From PALSA-1335 sp965231025 (GTDB lineage: Bacteria > Patescibacteriota > Gracilibacteria > UBA1369): DNA of 64,000 nucleotides. Of the stretch, positions 33,692 to 42,968 are shown piece by piece (within the stretch, counting starts at the first letter, position 1; every line of letters starts with the position of its first letter). The translations under genes were made by a program, and so were the position numbers. The notes under the pieces were generated by a model. It was not told the DNA's origin, searched no databases, and saw only the letters and a program-made list of their open reading frames with translations. The DNA lies in contig OZ246407.1 in the NCBI GenBank assembly GCA_965231025.1, positions 682,001 through 746,000 of the forward strand, given 5' to 3'.

Positions 33692-33777
33692 TGGTGCGCG
33701 GGAGAGGACTTGAACCTCCATGCCTTGTGGGCGCTACCACCTCAAGGTAGTGCGTCTGCCAGTTTCGCCACCCGCGC
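33692..33777 (-). tRNA. tRNA-Leu (anticodon GAG)
   Basis: 86 bases with encoded CCA. Acceptor GCGCGGG pairs with CCCGCGC, the anticodon loop is TTGAGGT, and a long variable arm (about TAGCGCCCACAAGGCAT) marks a class II tRNA. Confidence 0.94.
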
Positions 33778-33870
33778 ATACTTCGTACAAAACTTCCGTC
33801 CGAGGCTCACCCATTCTAGCGAATCGCAAAAAAATCTCAAGACCATATTTAACAGAAACGGCCTTTTAAA

Positions 33871-34521
33871 GTGAACAATCATAACTATTTGGGTTTTGAA
33901 CCGAATTTATGGTTAAATCTAGTCGTCACCAATTCACCAAAAGATGAAGTGAAACAAAGGTTGCGGATATCAAAAATCATTGAAAGAAAAGCCCAAACTG
34001 CGGAAAATAAGCGGAGAAATGACGAAAAAATTGTAAAAAAGATCAAGCGGTTGGCAGACTATAAAAAAGCCCGTTGTATCCTTTTCTATCTGCCGATCCA
34101 CGGTGAAGTCGATCTGACGGCCCTTTTCAATAAAGACCGTTCAAATAAAACATTCGTGCTGCCCAGGATGAAAGGCAAAACCCTGCAACTTCACGCAATC
34201 GAGAAACTGACCCAGACGGAGAAAGGGAAATTCAACGTCCTTGAGCCCCACAAGCATCTCCCCCCAATCAAACCCGAGGAGATAGACCTCCTCCTCGTGC
34301 CCGGAGTCGTTTTCAGCCATGACGGTCACCGGATAGGATACGGAAAGGGATTTTACGATCGACTCCTCAAAAAAACGGTCTCTATCAAAATTGGCATTGC
34401 ATACGCATTCCAAATAGTGAAAAATATCCCAGGCGAACCACACGATGTTCCAATGGATATGATCATCACCGAAAGAAAAACGTTAAAAGTTGGAAGAAAA
34501 AAGCTCAAAACACCCGCATAA
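33871..34521 (+). CDS. 5-formyltetrahydrofolate cyclo-ligase
   Basis: Converts 5-formyl-THF to 5,10-methenyl-THF with ATP. Motifs are ARCILFYLPIHGEVDL, FVLPRMKGKTLQLH, EEIDLLLVPGVVFSHDGHRI followed by GYGKGFYDRLL (the phosphate-binding loop), and PGEPHDVPMDMIITE. No in-frame ATG exists before the conserved part; the frame opens at GTG 33871, but the family N-terminus seems to begin near KDEVKQRLRIS, so a later TTG (33889 or 33961) is possible. It precedes glyA by 45 bases, joining two folate one-carbon enzymes. Confidence 0.88.
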   Translation: MNNHNYLGFEPNLWLNLVVTNSPKDEVKQRLRISKIIERKAQTAENKRRNDEKIVKKIKRLADYKKARCILFYLPIHGEVDLTALFNKDRSNKTFVLPRMKGKTLQLHAIEKLTQTEKGKFNVLEPHKHLPPIKPEEIDLLLVPGVVFSHDGHRIGYGKGFYDRLLKKTVSIKIGIAYAFQIVKNIPGEPHDVPMDMIITERKTLKVGRKKLKTPA

Positions 34522-34566
34522 GCGGAAAGTGCGGCTTTTCTCTCTTGCCTTTTAACCTTCTATCTT

Positions 34567-35817
34567 ATGGACATGACACACCTTAAGTCGTACGATCAGC
34601 AGATCTACGATGCTATTAAACATGAAGAACAACGCCAAAGCGAAGGAATGGAACTCATCCCTTCGGAAAATTACGTTTCTGTCCCGGTATTGGAGGCCGT
34701 GGGATCTCTTATGACCAATAAATATTCCGAAGGATACCCCGGAAAACGGTACTACGGCGGACAGGAGTACGTTGACGTGGTTGAAAACCTCGCCATTGAC
34801 CGCGCAAAACAACTCTTTGGAGCCGAACACGTGAACGTGCAGCCTTATTCCGGAAGCCCGGCCAACACTGCGGTCTATTTCGCCCTCCTGAATTACGGCG
34901 ACACGGTACTTGGGATGAAACTTGATCACGGTGGACACATTACCCACGGGCTGCCAATCAGTTTTTCCGGAAAATCTTATAACTTCGTAGGGTACGGGGT
35001 TCAAAAAGAGACCGGACGGGTCGATATGGAAGAGGTCCGCAAGCTCGCACTGGAACACAAACCCAAAATGATCGTCGCCGGATTTTCCGCCTACTCACGC
35101 AACCTCGACTGGAAAAAATTCAAAGAGATTGCCGATGAAGTCGGGGCGCTGACCATGGCCGACATCGCGCACATCGCAGGCCTCATCGCCGCAGGAATCA
35201 TCGACTCACCCGTCCCCTACTTCGACGTAGTCACAACAACTACCCATAAAACGCTCCGCGGACCGCGAGGTGCCATGATCATGTGCAAGGAAAAATACGC
35301 AAAAGCAATAGACCGTGCGGTGTTCCCGGGTCTTCAGGGAGGTCCTCACGACCACATTATCGCCGGGAAAGCCGTTGCGTTTAAAGAAGCGCTTGAACCT
35401 TCGTTTAAAGATTACGCAAAACAGATCGTCGCCAACGCAAAAGTATTGGCCGATGAACTGATGAAATTTGGGTTCCAGATCGTTTCAAACGGTACGGACA
35501 ACCATCTTATGCTCATTGACCTTACCAACAAGAACGTAACAGGAAAACAAGCCCAGGAAGCCCTTGATAAGGCTGGCATCACCTGTAATAAAAACACCGT
35601 TCCGTTTGAAACACGAAGCCCGATGGATCCGAGCGGTATCCGTCTCGGCACGCCCGCCATCACCACCCGCGGCATGAAAGAAGCGGAAATGAAACTCATC
35701 GCCGGCTGGATTAACGATGTGGTAAACAACTGGCAAAACGAAGCAAAACTTACCGAACTGAAAGCGTCCGTAAAAGAACTCTGCGACAAATTCCCGGTGC
35801 CCGGAGCGAAACTCTAA
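34567..35817 (+). CDS. glyA: Serine hydroxymethyltransferase
   Basis: Interconverts serine and glycine while loading THF with a one-carbon unit. The 416-residue PLP enzyme has ELIPSENYVS, NKYSEGYPGKRYYGGQEYVD, ADIAHIAGLIAAG and the PLP lysine motif TTTTHKTLRGPRGAM (Lys228). The length is normal. It lies after the 5-formyl-THF cyclo-ligase gene and probably shares its message. SHMT is regulated in some bacteria through 5-formyl-THF, so the pairing makes metabolic sense. Confidence 0.97.
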   Translation: MDMTHLKSYDQQIYDAIKHEEQRQSEGMELIPSENYVSVPVLEAVGSLMTNKYSEGYPGKRYYGGQEYVDVVENLAIDRAKQLFGAEHVNVQPYSGSPANTAVYFALLNYGDTVLGMKLDHGGHITHGLPISFSGKSYNFVGYGVQKETGRVDMEEVRKLALEHKPKMIVAGFSAYSRNLDWKKFKEIADEVGALTMADIAHIAGLIAAGIIDSPVPYFDVVTTTTHKTLRGPRGAMIMCKEKYAKAIDRAVFPGLQGGPHDHIIAGKAVAFKEALEPSFKDYAKQIVANAKVLADELMKFGFQIVSNGTDNHLMLIDLTNKNVTGKQAQEALDKAGITCNKNTVPFETRSPMDPSGIRLGTPAITTRGMKEAEMKLIAGWINDVVNNWQNEAKLTELKASVKELCDKFPVPGAKL

Positions 35818-35881
35818 AAATGTAATACATTTCGCCGACGACGGTTTTGTACTCATGAATTTCATTTACTAATCTTTCCCC

Positions 35882-38329
35882 ATGAAAAAGGCAGTCTCAA
35901 CCATTCTCATTCCGGGTATCCTGGCTTCATCGCTCCTGGCGGGATGCAGCAACCAGCCGGCTCCTCTTCCGACTCCCGGAACACAGGAACAAACCCAGCA
36001 AACCGCAGTGGTCCAGCCTAAAACACCGGCTTCACTTGCCGATGTATTAATGGCACAAACGGCTTTTGCCGATGCCACAAAGTACTACGAACAACGAACG
36101 GTTACTCCAAACATCAAAGAGAGCGAGTCAGACCCAACCAAGGCAAAAAATCTCGCGCTGATGGAAAAAGCACTGGCAACAAAACTCAGCGCCAAGCAGA
36201 TCGAATTTCTTAAGGAAAACAAATTCCTCATCCTGGATAATTTCAAGGACACGGAAAAATTCTGTTTCAACAAAGGACTTGTAGATAAAGGACAAGCCTG
36301 CAGCTTTACGCTTCAGGATTACCGTCTGCCGCCGGACTATATGACAGGGCTCTTTTCTTCCTTTGCCGGATCCGGCATCGCAAGCGAACGCGTACCGGTG
36401 AACGCGATCTATGTAAACTCGGATGTTGTCCTCCACACCTACCATGTCTTTTTTGACAGGTATCTCAAACGGCTTGAAGAGTACAAACTGCACCCGCTGC
36501 TGACAAGCGTCATCGCCCCTCTGCAAGAAAAAGCCTTCGAAGACCTGAAAAATGAACAAAACCAGGAAGCAAAAGCATCACTCCAGCGCGTTGCCGGTTA
36601 TCTGACCATTGGCAAGGTACTTCTGGAAACCAATGCCGGCTCAAAACCGACCACCTACTACGCTGAAGGTGAAGATCCATGGGCCGAACAAGACAAGACG
36701 ATAGATAAAACCGATGCGGCATTCCTGAAAAATCTCGAAGCCTACAAAGACAACTTTGACCAGGATACCTACCAAAAGATCCAGGGGGAAATCAAGCTTG
36801 CGGCAAAAGGCGACAGTACCGCAACACCCCCGCTGTTTAGCATCTATGACCCTAAAAAAACGAACGACTATACACAGTTCACTCCGCGCAGCCACTATAC
36901 GGAAAATTCCATGCTCCGTTCATACTTCAGATCCATGATGTTCTTCGGACGACAAAGCCTGCCGTTTGGATCAAAAGAAGGGCTTAAAGATTCCGCCGTT
37001 TTGACAGCACTCATCAAGGAAGCCGGAGTGGAAAAAGAATGGGCCAAACTGTCCGACACTACGGACTTTATCGCAGGGGCCTCGGACGATATCACCTTCA
37101 AACAGTTCAGCGGAGCATACGAAAAAGCCCTGGGAGCCAATGCGTCGCTTTCAGCGGTATTCGAACCGTCAAGCTTTGAAAAAGTTAAAACGGCCGCGTC
37201 GGAACTCCCTTCGCCAAAAATCCTTTCGGAAATTATCATTGACGAGAACATGGCAAACAGGACTAAAGAAGACCTACTCCTTCAAACCAAAGGCCTTCGG
37301 CTGTTCGGACAAAAATTCACATTTGACGCCTGGGTGTTGAACCAAATGACCGCCGGAGCGGAAAAAACAGACATCCAGCTGCCGAGCATGCCAAGCGCGC
37401 TCTTTGTTGCAGGAGCCATGGGAAGCAAAAAAGTCGAATCACTCCTTCCAACCTGGATTGAAAAAAGCGGACAAAGCGGACTTAAAGCCGATGAACTCTG
37501 GACCAAACTCATGACCATCAAGGCCGAACTCGACAAAATGTCGGCACAGGAATGGCTCGGGAACATCTCCAGCGGATGGTTATGGACGCTTTCCCCTCTC
37601 CTCCAGGAATACGGCAAAGGATATCCGGCATTTATGCAGGGGGCCCTCTACGTAAATAAAAACCTGCAAACTGTTTTAGGTTCATACAGCGAACTCAAAC
37701 ACGACACTCTGCTCTACGCGAAACAAAGTTACGCCGAACTCGGCGGAGGTCCGGGGGAAGAACTGCCCCCTGCAGAAATAGTGAAGGGCTTCGTCGAACC
37801 GGACATGGAATTCTGGGCACGCATGATCGCACTCTCACAGTTTACTAGAGAAGGGCTTGAATCACGCGGACTTTTGGATGACGAGGTCAGCTGGAGATTC
37901 GACGGTTTCATGGAAAACCTCAAATTCTACCAAGCGCTCGCACAGAAAGAACTGACCAACGAAAAAATCACCGACGAAGAGTACGAAGAGCTCCGGACGA
38001 AGTTCTATAACATATCTAACCTCATCTCGCCGTTTACGGGGGAAGAAATTCAGGAGAAAGACAAGAAACCGGCACTCATCGCCGACATTCACACCGACGG
38101 AGTGAGCGGACAAATCCTTTACGAAGCAACCGGGAACCCGCTGATCATGCTGGCCTTCGTCTCCGATCAAGGAACTCCCCGTGTAGTCATTGGAGTTGCG
38201 TACCGTCATTTTGAACTGACCGGACCATTGGGTGGCAACCGCTATACCGATGACGACTGGAAGGCCAAGGTGGACCAGGACAACCTGCCGGAAACACCGT
38301 TCTACTACCAGGACCTGCTGGTAAAATAG
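35882..38329 (+). CDS. DUF3160-family lipoprotein
   Basis: A large secreted protein of 815 residues. Signal MKKAVSTILIPGILASSLLA ends in lipobox LAGC (Cys21 or 22), then a Gln/Thr/Pro linker. Family features are VPVNAIYVNSDVVLHTYHVF, RSYFRSMMFFGRQSLPFGSK, and near the end PALIADIHTDGVSGQILYEA followed by VVIGVAYRHFELTGPLGGNR. DUF3160 proteins are mostly large extracytoplasmic proteins without known activity. It ends 37 bases before a very strong hairpin and 7 bases before the Memo-like gene. Confidence 0.87.
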   Translation: MKKAVSTILIPGILASSLLAGCSNQPAPLPTPGTQEQTQQTAVVQPKTPASLADVLMAQTAFADATKYYEQRTVTPNIKESESDPTKAKNLALMEKALATKLSAKQIEFLKENKFLILDNFKDTEKFCFNKGLVDKGQACSFTLQDYRLPPDYMTGLFSSFAGSGIASERVPVNAIYVNSDVVLHTYHVFFDRYLKRLEEYKLHPLLTSVIAPLQEKAFEDLKNEQNQEAKASLQRVAGYLTIGKVLLETNAGSKPTTYYAEGEDPWAEQDKTIDKTDAAFLKNLEAYKDNFDQDTYQKIQGEIKLAAKGDSTATPPLFSIYDPKKTNDYTQFTPRSHYTENSMLRSYFRSMMFFGRQSLPFGSKEGLKDSAVLTALIKEAGVEKEWAKLSDTTDFIAGASDDITFKQFSGAYEKALGANASLSAVFEPSSFEKVKTAASELPSPKILSEIIIDENMANRTKEDLLLQTKGLRLFGQKFTFDAWVLNQMTAGAEKTDIQLPSMPSALFVAGAMGSKKVESLLPTWIEKSGQSGLKADELWTKLMTIKAELDKMSAQEWLGNISSGWLWTLSPLLQEYGKGYPAFMQGALYVNKNLQTVLGSYSELKHDTLLYAKQSYAELGGGPGEELPPAEIVKGFVEPDMEFWARMIALSQFTREGLESRGLLDDEVSWRFDGFMENLKFYQALAQKELTNEKITDEEYEELRTKFYNISNLISPFTGEEIQEKDKKPALIADIHTDGVSGQILYEATGNPLIMLAFVSDQGTPRVVIGVAYRHFELTGPLGGNRYTDDDWKAKVDQDNLPETPFYYQDLLVK

Positions 38330-38336
38330 CCCCCCC

Positions 38337-39275
38337 ATGAACGAAAAGAAACTTCAAAACACCATCGAAAGAAACGGCCCGGCGAAAAACCCGGGCCGTT
38401 TCTTTCTGACAGCATTGTTGATCGGCACACTCACAATCATGAATTCCTGCACCACACAAACAAGCGCACAACCAGACATTGTCCCTGAAAAAATCATCTC
38501 CCTGCAGAACCAGATGAGCGCGGATTTTTATTCATATATTTTTGAAAAAATAAAAAACAACGAAAGAGCCGAATACACGACAAATACGTGGGGAGTGGCA
38601 ATACCTCACCACCAGCTCGCCGCCGACGTCATGGCCCAAACACTCTTTCAGCTACGAAACAACGATTACGAAAACATTTACATCCTCTCGCCCGACCACT
38701 ATGACCGGGGCAAAGCCCAGATATCTTTCATCGAATCGCCGCTTAAAACAGCAACCGGAACAACCGGCATATCTCCTCAAGACATTGGACAACTGAAAAG
38801 CATGTCCAACACCGCAAACGGCGATGCATTTATTTCATTCGAACACGGAATTGGAACGCCCATCCCTTTCATCGTGTCACTTTGGCCAAAAGCCAAAATC
38901 ACTCCGATACTCATCCGGAGCGACGCGCAAAAAAATGATCTCGATGAACTTATAGAGTTTCTCGACGCAAAATCGGACCAACCGAAAACCCTCATCGTGG
39001 AAAGCTCTGATTTCTCACACTATCTCACGAAGGAACAAGCCGATCAAAAAGACCTTCAAACCATTGAAACCCTGAAACTGGACGACCCCGGAAAAATCCT
39101 AGACCTGAACCAGCCGGACAACTGCGATTCCATCAACATTTTATATATGATGAAATCCCTCCAGGAAGTAAAAAAAGCGAAGTTGCACTTCTACCTCAAC
39201 AAAAACTCCCAGGACTACACCAAGGAACCGGTGACATCAACCACCAGTTACATAACGTTCTTCCTTTCGGAATAA
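38337..39275 (+). CDS. Memo-family (AmmeMemoRadiSam protein B) protein, here a lipoprotein
   Basis: A 312-residue protein of the MEMO1/AMMECR1-partner family. Conserved parts are VAIPHHQLAADVMAQ, YILSPDHYDRG, SFEHGIGTPIPFI and LIVESSDFSHYL, holding the histidines that bind metal in Memo. Unusually the N-terminus has a signal-like stretch FFLTALLIGTLTI and lipobox MNSC, suggesting export and lipidation. No AMMECR1 or radical SAM partner is nearby. The first 25 codons contain a perfect 16-base hairpin that looks like a terminator for the DUF3160 gene, so the start (MNEKK at 38337) is uncertain. Confidence 0.82.
   Translation: MNEKKLQNTIERNGPAKNPGRFFLTALLIGTLTIMNSCTTQTSAQPDIVPEKIISLQNQMSADFYSYIFEKIKNNERAEYTTNTWGVAIPHHQLAADVMAQTLFQLRNNDYENIYILSPDHYDRGKAQISFIESPLKTATGTTGISPQDIGQLKSMSNTANGDAFISFEHGIGTPIPFIVSLWPKAKITPILIRSDAQKNDLDELIEFLDAKSDQPKTLIVESSDFSHYLTKEQADQKDLQTIETLKLDDPGKILDLNQPDNCDSINILYMMKSLQEVKKAKLHFYLNKNSQDYTKEPVTSTTSYITFFLSE
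38367..38406. terminator. 16-base perfect hairpin inside the 5' end of the Memo-like gene
   Basis: GAAAGAAACGGCCCGG at 38367-38382 and CCGGGCCGTTTCTTTC at 38391-38406 around an 8-base loop. The A-rich left and T-rich right ends make it a bidirectional intrinsic terminator shape, 37 bases after the DUF3160 stop. Confidence 0.75.
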
Positions 39276-39281
39276 AACCAC

Positions 39282-40862
39282 CTATTGAGTCTTCTTCAAT
39301 ACAATCAGCGTAATATCATCCATCTGCTTATATTTGCCGCTGAACTCCTTTACGTCGGCAAGAAGCGCATTACGGATGGCTATTGACGAAGGCAGATCGC
39401 TGTATTCACTGACCGCCCTCTTAAAACGCGCCATGCCATACATCTCCTTTTCGTTCTTCCAGGATTCGGGAATACCGTCAGAATACATAACAAGAACGTC
39501 ATCCTTCTCCATAACAATCTCCTGGAGTTTGAGCAGTTTCCCAATGTCCGGAAACATTCCCAAAGCCAAACCGCCCGCTGGAGTGAGCGTAACCTTTTTA
39601 TCCTTCGCGTGAAAATGGATCATCTGCTCATGCCCGGCATTCACGTACTCAAGTTTGTTTAAAGCCGCATCCCACTGAAGCATGACCATGGTGAGGAACA
39701 TGTTCGAAGCAGTCTTCTCCTTGATGACTTTATTCATGCTCACCATCAAATTCAGCAAATCTTCCTTGTCCGCAAGATGGTAGGCCAATGCGTTCGCAAT
39801 GGAAACCACGATACCCGAAGGTACGCCATGGCCCGTTACATCACCGATGTAAAGGACGAGCTTATCCAGACCGGTGTGGATAAAATCATAACAGTCTCCC
39901 CCGATCTCCTCGGCAGGCAAAAGCCCGGCGGAAATATCCAGACCCTTAATCTTCGGCATCTGAGTGGGCAACAACTGCTTCTGGATCTTTGCCGCAAGTT
40001 CCAGCTCTTTGGCCACGCGCTCTTTATAAACCAATGCCTTGGTGCTGATTTCGAGATCAGCGGCCATCTTATTGAACGAATTCGCCAGGGTTTGCAGTTC
40101 ATCTTTGGTCTTAATATCAACACGATAATCAAACTTTCCAGTGGCAAAAATTTCGGCGCCTTCCTTCAATTTTCTTATCGGCTTGGTAATAGTTCCGGCA
40201 TACAAAATTGCCATTAAAATACCGACGCCGACCCCAAAGATCGCCAAAAGCAAAATACGTATCGAGGTCTGATTGATGCGATCCTGAAGTGCCTGATAGC
40301 TGATTGAATAAACAACCGCAAAATCGTTGGCGGCCGGCTGTACGAGGTACTCAATTTTTTCATCCTGAGCCAACGCACCAACCCCTTTCTCGTTAAAATC
40401 GACCGGACTTACCGAACCGTCCTGATTTTTCTTCAAGTAGACAACACGGCCGGTATCCAGGGTTTTCACAGATGCATTCCGAGACTTCACCTGTTCGACA
40501 AGATCTTTCTTCTCAGCCTTTCGGACAGCACCATCGTACTGTTTCTCTTTCTCCGTCGTTGAATCGTAGACGATTTCCCCATTGTAGCCAACCACTTTGA
40601 TCGCAGACACATCAACATTCTTGGCAAAAGTGTCCTGAATATTTCTGTTAAAATAAACAAAGCTCTTTTGAGCCAAATACAGATTATAGTCACTGACGAC
40701 ATTCTCCGCCGTCAATTCAGCAAAAGAACGTGCGCGATCAAAAATGTCTTTGGTGAGTTCACGCTGCTTCTCGCGAATCAACACGAACGCGGCGGCACTC
40801 AGCAGGACGATAATGAGCGCGCTGATCGTAAGGACGAGTTTTGTTTTAATCGAGTGAAGCAT
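39282..40862 (-). CDS. Membrane sensor with HAMP and PP2C/SpoIIE phosphatase domain
   Basis: A 526-residue signalling protein. Two membrane helices (about 8-28 and 200-222) enclose an external sensor region; HAMP follows (about 222-275, TITKPIRKLKEGAEIFATGK). The C-terminal PP2C/SpoIIE domain (about 300-520) has LLPAEEIGGDCYDF, YIGDVTGHGVPSGIV and DVLVMYSDGIPES, with the metal aspartates. Such RsbU-type phosphatases act on anti-anti-sigma-like proteins; no partner is visible here. It lies 6 bases downstream of a peptide-binding protein gene, which suggests a peptide signal. Confidence 0.92.
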   Translation of the reverse strand: MLHSIKTKLVLTISALIIVLLSAAAFVLIREKQRELTKDIFDRARSFAELTAENVVSDYNLYLAQKSFVYFNRNIQDTFAKNVDVSAIKVVGYNGEIVYDSTTEKEKQYDGAVRKAEKKDLVEQVKSRNASVKTLDTGRVVYLKKNQDGSVSPVDFNEKGVGALAQDEKIEYLVQPAANDFAVVYSISYQALQDRINQTSIRILLLAIFGVGVGILMAILYAGTITKPIRKLKEGAEIFATGKFDYRVDIKTKDELQTLANSFNKMAADLEISTKALVYKERVAKELELAAKIQKQLLPTQMPKIKGLDISAGLLPAEEIGGDCYDFIHTGLDKLVLYIGDVTGHGVPSGIVVSIANALAYHLADKEDLLNLMVSMNKVIKEKTASNMFLTMVMLQWDAALNKLEYVNAGHEQMIHFHAKDKKVTLTPAGGLALGMFPDIGKLLKLQEIVMEKDDVLVMYSDGIPESWKNEKEMYGMARFKRAVSEYSDLPSSIAIRNALLADVKEFSGKYKQMDDITLIVLKKTQ

Positions 40863-40868
40863 AGTTTT

Positions 40869-42428
40869 TTATTTTATTTCCGCCGCATAGATGTAACCAT
40901 CCACCCGGGGATCAAATTGTATTTTGGTTTGGTAAGCGAAAATGGTCTGAGTTTCAAAGAGCGGAATACCCGCAATATCGTCCTCGACTAAAATTTTCAT
41001 GGCATCCTGCAGGCTCTTGAGACGAGTTTTGGGGTTCAGGTCCTTTTCACTCTTATCAATGAGCTCAACTACGGCTTCACTTGAATAACCCGTTCCATTG
41101 AACTGTCCGGAAAAACCGCTTTCATCCCTCGTATGCACCACGGTCTGTAAAAAATCGTTGGCATCCCCAAGTTCAGATCTCCAGCCCAGGTAATACATCT
41201 CGGAAGAACCGCTTTCTAGTTTTTCCTGAAACTCATTCCCGCTCAGAGGATTAAGAATAACATCGACACCCAACAGTTTCATTTGATCCTTGACATACTG
41301 CGCGACCACATCACTTCCCTGAGCGTAATCGAGAGTCACGGTCATCTGTTCAAAAGACTGGGCCACAAGCGGTTCAACAAGTTCCTGAGCCTTTTTCAAA
41401 TCGTACTCATATCCCTTCAAATCAGGGTTAAAGCCGAACACTCCACTGCTCACGAACTGATGAATCGGCTGCGCATAACCTCCGGCAATATCAACAAACT
41501 CCCGGCGATCCAGGGCGTAAGCAAGTGCCTCCCTGAAAACCCTGTCACTGAAGAGGCTCGTATTGGCATTCAGCATAAGAAAATTCACCTCAAGGCTGGG
41601 GATCGTTTTCAATGCGACACTCTGCGAAACAATGGTTTTGGCCGCGGAAGGAGGAACATCGGCGAGCAAATCCACCCCGCCGCTCTTCAGTGCATCAATG
41701 CGGTCATCACGATCCTGCATGGTCTTGAGAACCACCTGGCCATAATATGGCTTCATACCCCAATAACCTTCAAAACGTTTCATGGTGCACTGTTCATCAT
41801 GATCCAAAGAAACAAACTGGTAAGGTCCCGTTCCGAGGGGACGCTCAAAATCCGTATAATTCGCTGGGAAAATATAGGTCACCGCAAGCTTGTTCAAAAG
41901 CAGAGGATCAGGAACTTTGGTAGTGATCCGGAGGGTAGAATCGTTCACTTTCGTTACGTCGTTAATGCCGCTCAAAAGATTTTTCAGCTGAGAGCCATCA
42001 TAATTCCGTGCACGATCAATGCTTTCCACAACATCCGTGACACGCACCTCGGTCCCGTTGTGAAACAACACGTGCGGACGCAAAGTAAACTCCCAGGTTG
42101 TCGGGTCCACAAGGCCCCAGGATACGGCAACGGCGGGCTCAATTTTTAAATTCCGATCCGTCCGCACCAGTCCCTCATAAACATTCACCAAACGGCTACG
42201 CGAAACCGAGTCAAACAACGTCGGTTCAAGACTCTGCACAGGCAACGCATAAGCGACCGTCAAAGTTTCCGATGAAAAGTGCTCAACAGGGGTTCCGGTA
42301 AAAGAGTTTGCAAAGAACATCATCTGATCCCCAAAGAACAGCTGTGCCCCGAGGAGGAACAACACGAAAACGTAGAGGCCAAAAGCCACACGCGTTAAAT
42401 TTTTCTTAATGTTGAACTTCTGTGCCAC
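40869..42428 (-). CDS. Membrane-anchored family 5 (peptide) substrate-binding protein
   Basis: A 519-residue extracytoplasmic solute-binding protein tethered by one N-terminal helix (about 14-36, VAFGLYVFVLFLLGAQLFFG). The fold marks are LVNVYEGLVRTDRNLKIEPA, LRPHVLFHNGTEVRVTDVV, PLGTGPYQFVSLDHDE and ALDRREFVDIAGG. No permease or ATPase gene is adjacent; instead the next gene, 6 bases away, is a HAMP-SpoIIE phosphatase. It lacks the Gln/Thr insert of the paralogue at 7.8-9.6 kb. Ligand unknown. Confidence 0.9.
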   Translation of the reverse strand: MAQKFNIKKNLTRVAFGLYVFVLFLLGAQLFFGDQMMFFANSFTGTPVEHFSSETLTVAYALPVQSLEPTLFDSVSRSRLVNVYEGLVRTDRNLKIEPAVAVSWGLVDPTTWEFTLRPHVLFHNGTEVRVTDVVESIDRARNYDGSQLKNLLSGINDVTKVNDSTLRITTKVPDPLLLNKLAVTYIFPANYTDFERPLGTGPYQFVSLDHDEQCTMKRFEGYWGMKPYYGQVVLKTMQDRDDRIDALKSGGVDLLADVPPSAAKTIVSQSVALKTIPSLEVNFLMLNANTSLFSDRVFREALAYALDRREFVDIAGGYAQPIHQFVSSGVFGFNPDLKGYEYDLKKAQELVEPLVAQSFEQMTVTLDYAQGSDVVAQYVKDQMKLLGVDVILNPLSGNEFQEKLESGSSEMYYLGWRSELGDANDFLQTVVHTRDESGFSGQFNGTGYSSEAVVELIDKSEKDLNPKTRLKSLQDAMKILVEDDIAGIPLFETQTIFAYQTKIQFDPRVDGYIYAAEIK

Positions 42429-42474
42429 GGTTTTATTCTTAAATTTTTACCTTTGAGACCAAATTTATCCTTAT

Positions 42475-42503
42475 AGTATACCAAAAAAACGCCCATTTTC
42501 CAA
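42475..42503 (-). promoter_or_regulatory. Promoter of the binding protein/phosphatase operon
   Basis: On the minus strand, TTGGAA, 17 bases, TATACT with a GG extension. It overlaps the T-run of the hairpin that would end the microprotein transcript. Confidence 0.7.
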
Positions 42504-42505
42504 GG
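42482..42505 (-). terminator. Weak hairpin with T7 run after the microprotein genes
   Basis: On the minus strand GCCC and GGGC enclose a 9-base loop and are followed by G and seven T. The stem is short, so this is tentative. A better hairpin, GGAACC-GTT-GGTTCC, lies about 90 bases upstream at 42590-42604. Confidence 0.4.
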
Positions 42506-42643
42506 GCAGATAATAGAAAAAAGAGATGAAAACTTGCATAAGGGAAACCGCGACGGGAAGAAAGAAGACGACACACTGTAAAGTGGCCGGGAACCAACGG
42601 TTCCAAAGAGCGAAAGCCCTCCTCCTCTTTTCCTCCCCCGGGG

Positions 42644-42733
42644 TCAGTGAGTTGTAATGTTGAAGATAATGAGACCAATAGTTCCAAGCGTAGTCACAAC
42701 GGCAATAATCATGAGGGCGGTCTTCATAGTCAT
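42644..42733 (-). CDS. 29-residue membrane microprotein with perfect SD
   Basis: Frame MTMKTALMIIAVVTTLGTIG then LIIFNITTH, one membrane helix with a short basic start. It is preceded by AGGAGG six bases before the ATG, ideal SD spacing, while nearly all other genes of this window have none. It follows the 44-residue microprotein by 50 bases on the same strand. No family is recognised. Confidence 0.5.
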   Translation of the reverse strand: MTMKTALMIIAVVTTLGTIGLIIFNITTH

Positions 42734-42783
42734 CGGAAACCTCCTGGGTTACGGAAAGGCCTGAACACACCAGGCCGGTCTTA

Positions 42784-42918
42784 CTACCTTCCGATGATCG
42801 CCATGAGGGCGATGCCGAAGAGCGGCAGGTAGCCGAGCGAAAGCGCCCAGGCCGAGACGAACCAGAAGATGTGATCGGCGGAGCTGCTGCTGACGGCGGA
42901 AACAGTGGTCTTGCTCAT
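42784..42918 (-). CDS. 44-residue membrane microprotein with SD
   Basis: Frame MSKTTVSAVSSSSADHIFWF then VSAWALSLGYLPLFGIALMA and IIGR: a Ser-rich start and a hydrophobic, aromatic stretch long enough for one to two membrane passes. GAGGAG lies ten bases before the ATG (one base before an alternative ATG at 42927, adding Met-Pro-Ile). The DNA is more GC-rich than its surroundings. Upstream lies a 170-base leader with two inverted repeats and a good promoter. No family is recognised. Confidence 0.5.
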   Translation of the reverse strand: MSKTTVSAVSSSSADHIFWFVSAWALSLGYLPLFGIALMAIIGR

Positions 42919-42968
42919 GATGGGCATTCTCCTCAAACAGGGTTGTGTGGCCAAATGGCCGGAACTGA

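Noticed and set aside
41283..42149. Open frame of 288 codons on the plus strand
   Set aside because: Antisense shadow of the family 5 binding protein.
42439..42770. Longer frames of 82 and 99 codons overlapping the microproteins
   Set aside because: They lack usable start codons with the SDs and their text is Arg/Ser-rich without domain; the short SD-led frames fit better.
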